A stretch of DNA of 6,008 nucleotides from Chromatiales bacterium (GTDB lineage Bacteria > Pseudomonadota > Gammaproteobacteria > SZUA-152). Within the stretch, counting starts at the first letter, position 1; every line of letters starts with the position of its first letter. The notes beneath the pieces were generated by a model. That model did no database searches, was not told the origin of the DNA, and worked only from the letters and a program-made list of their open reading frames with translations. Positions 5,717 through 6,008 of the stretch are shown here, in pieces. Both the position numbers and the translations under genes were made by a program. The stretch is from assembly GCA_026999335.1 (NCBI GenBank), contig JALTPW010000058.1:1-6008 (forward strand), given 5' to 3'.

Positions 5717-6008
5717 TGCAGATGAGGCCACTCGTGACATTCCTGTGCCTTCTCGCCACAAGCCTGGCCATACAGGCGAAGGAGCTGCCGAGAGCCGAGA
5801 GCTGCGGGAGCTGTCATGTGTACAATTTTGATACCTGGCAGGATTCCACGCATGCCAATTCAGCGGGCAGCCAGGAATTCCGCCGCTGCCTGGAAGACTA
5901 TCTGGAAAAAAAGCAAACCAAGAATGGTACCTATTGCTTCGAATGCCATGCACCCGGGATAGTGATTAGTGGTAATGCCTTTACCGCAACAAATAATATC
6001 GTAAAAGG
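5716..6008 (+). CDS. Exported multiheme c-type cytochrome, N-terminal part (gene cut by window edge)
   Basis: The ATG at 5716 overlaps the TAA of the octaheme gene as TAATG, so the two are almost certainly co-translated. The frame is open to the window edge (97 codons). A signal peptide is clear (hydrophobic 5-19, likely cleavage after Ala21 in AIQA-KE); the second Met at residue 3 is an alternative start. Two heme sites are visible: CGSCH at 30-34 and CFECH at 74-78. The segment TWQDSTHANSAGS at 40-52 after the first heme, with Trp41 and His46, resembles the W-x2-S-x-H pattern of cytochrome c554-like and HAO-related proteins. Cys58 is not part of a CxxCH. More hemes probably follow past the edge. 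The likely role is electron acceptor or donor for the octaheme enzyme, as c554 is for HAO, but the exact family cannot be fixed from this fragment. Confidence 0.88.
   Translation, partial: MQMRPLVTFLCLLATSLAIQAKELPRAESCGSCHVYNFDTWQDSTHANSAGSQEFRRCLEDYLEKKQTKNGTYCFECHAPGIVISGNAFTATNNIVK

Overview
The window looks like chromosomal DNA of a gammaproteobacterium with roughly balanced base composition. The main reason is the tight dapF–DUF484 pair on the minus strand, a common gammaproteobacterial arrangement usually followed by xerC. A second reason is a periplasmic multiheme cytochrome pair on the plus strand. A chemolithotroph or denitrifier, such as a sulfur oxidiser, would fit the octaheme cytochrome and the FNR-type box, but that lifestyle is inference.

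Layout. Positions 1-1207 (minus) hold the 5' part of a DUF484 gene and a complete dapF, joined by an ATGA overlap. Positions 1208-1415 are a divergent promoter region with a near-perfect FNR/CRP-family box. Positions 1416-1745 (plus) encode a small unrecognised protein with a Cys cluster. It converges on a membrane phosphoethanolamine transferase (1786-3441, minus) whose catalytic and zinc residues are all visible. Positions 3442-4375 are about 930 bases without a clear intact gene. They hold a palindrome upstream of the transferase, an IscR-like box ahead of a 62-codon reading frame with a strong Shine-Dalgarno, a minus-strand frame broken by a TGA, and a leader region with sigma54-like and sigma70-like promoter candidates and several inverted repeats. 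Positions 4376-5716 (plus) encode an exported octaheme cytochrome of the hydroxylamine oxidoreductase (HAO) family. It overlaps by one base (TAATG) a second exported multiheme cytochrome that runs off the window at 6008.

How the genes work together. DapF makes meso-diaminopimelate for lysine and peptidoglycan, and the transferase probably decorates lipid A or LPS core, so the minus-strand genes serve the envelope. The two cytochromes probably form one periplasmic redox module: the octaheme enzyme acts on a small nitrogen compound such as hydroxylamine, NO or nitrite, and the second cytochrome carries its electrons. The octaheme protein keeps an Asp-His pair and a Tyr spaced as I recall for the active site of Nitrosomonas HAO. 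No haoB is seen, and the gene after it is a cytochrome. This module is the most interesting part of the window.
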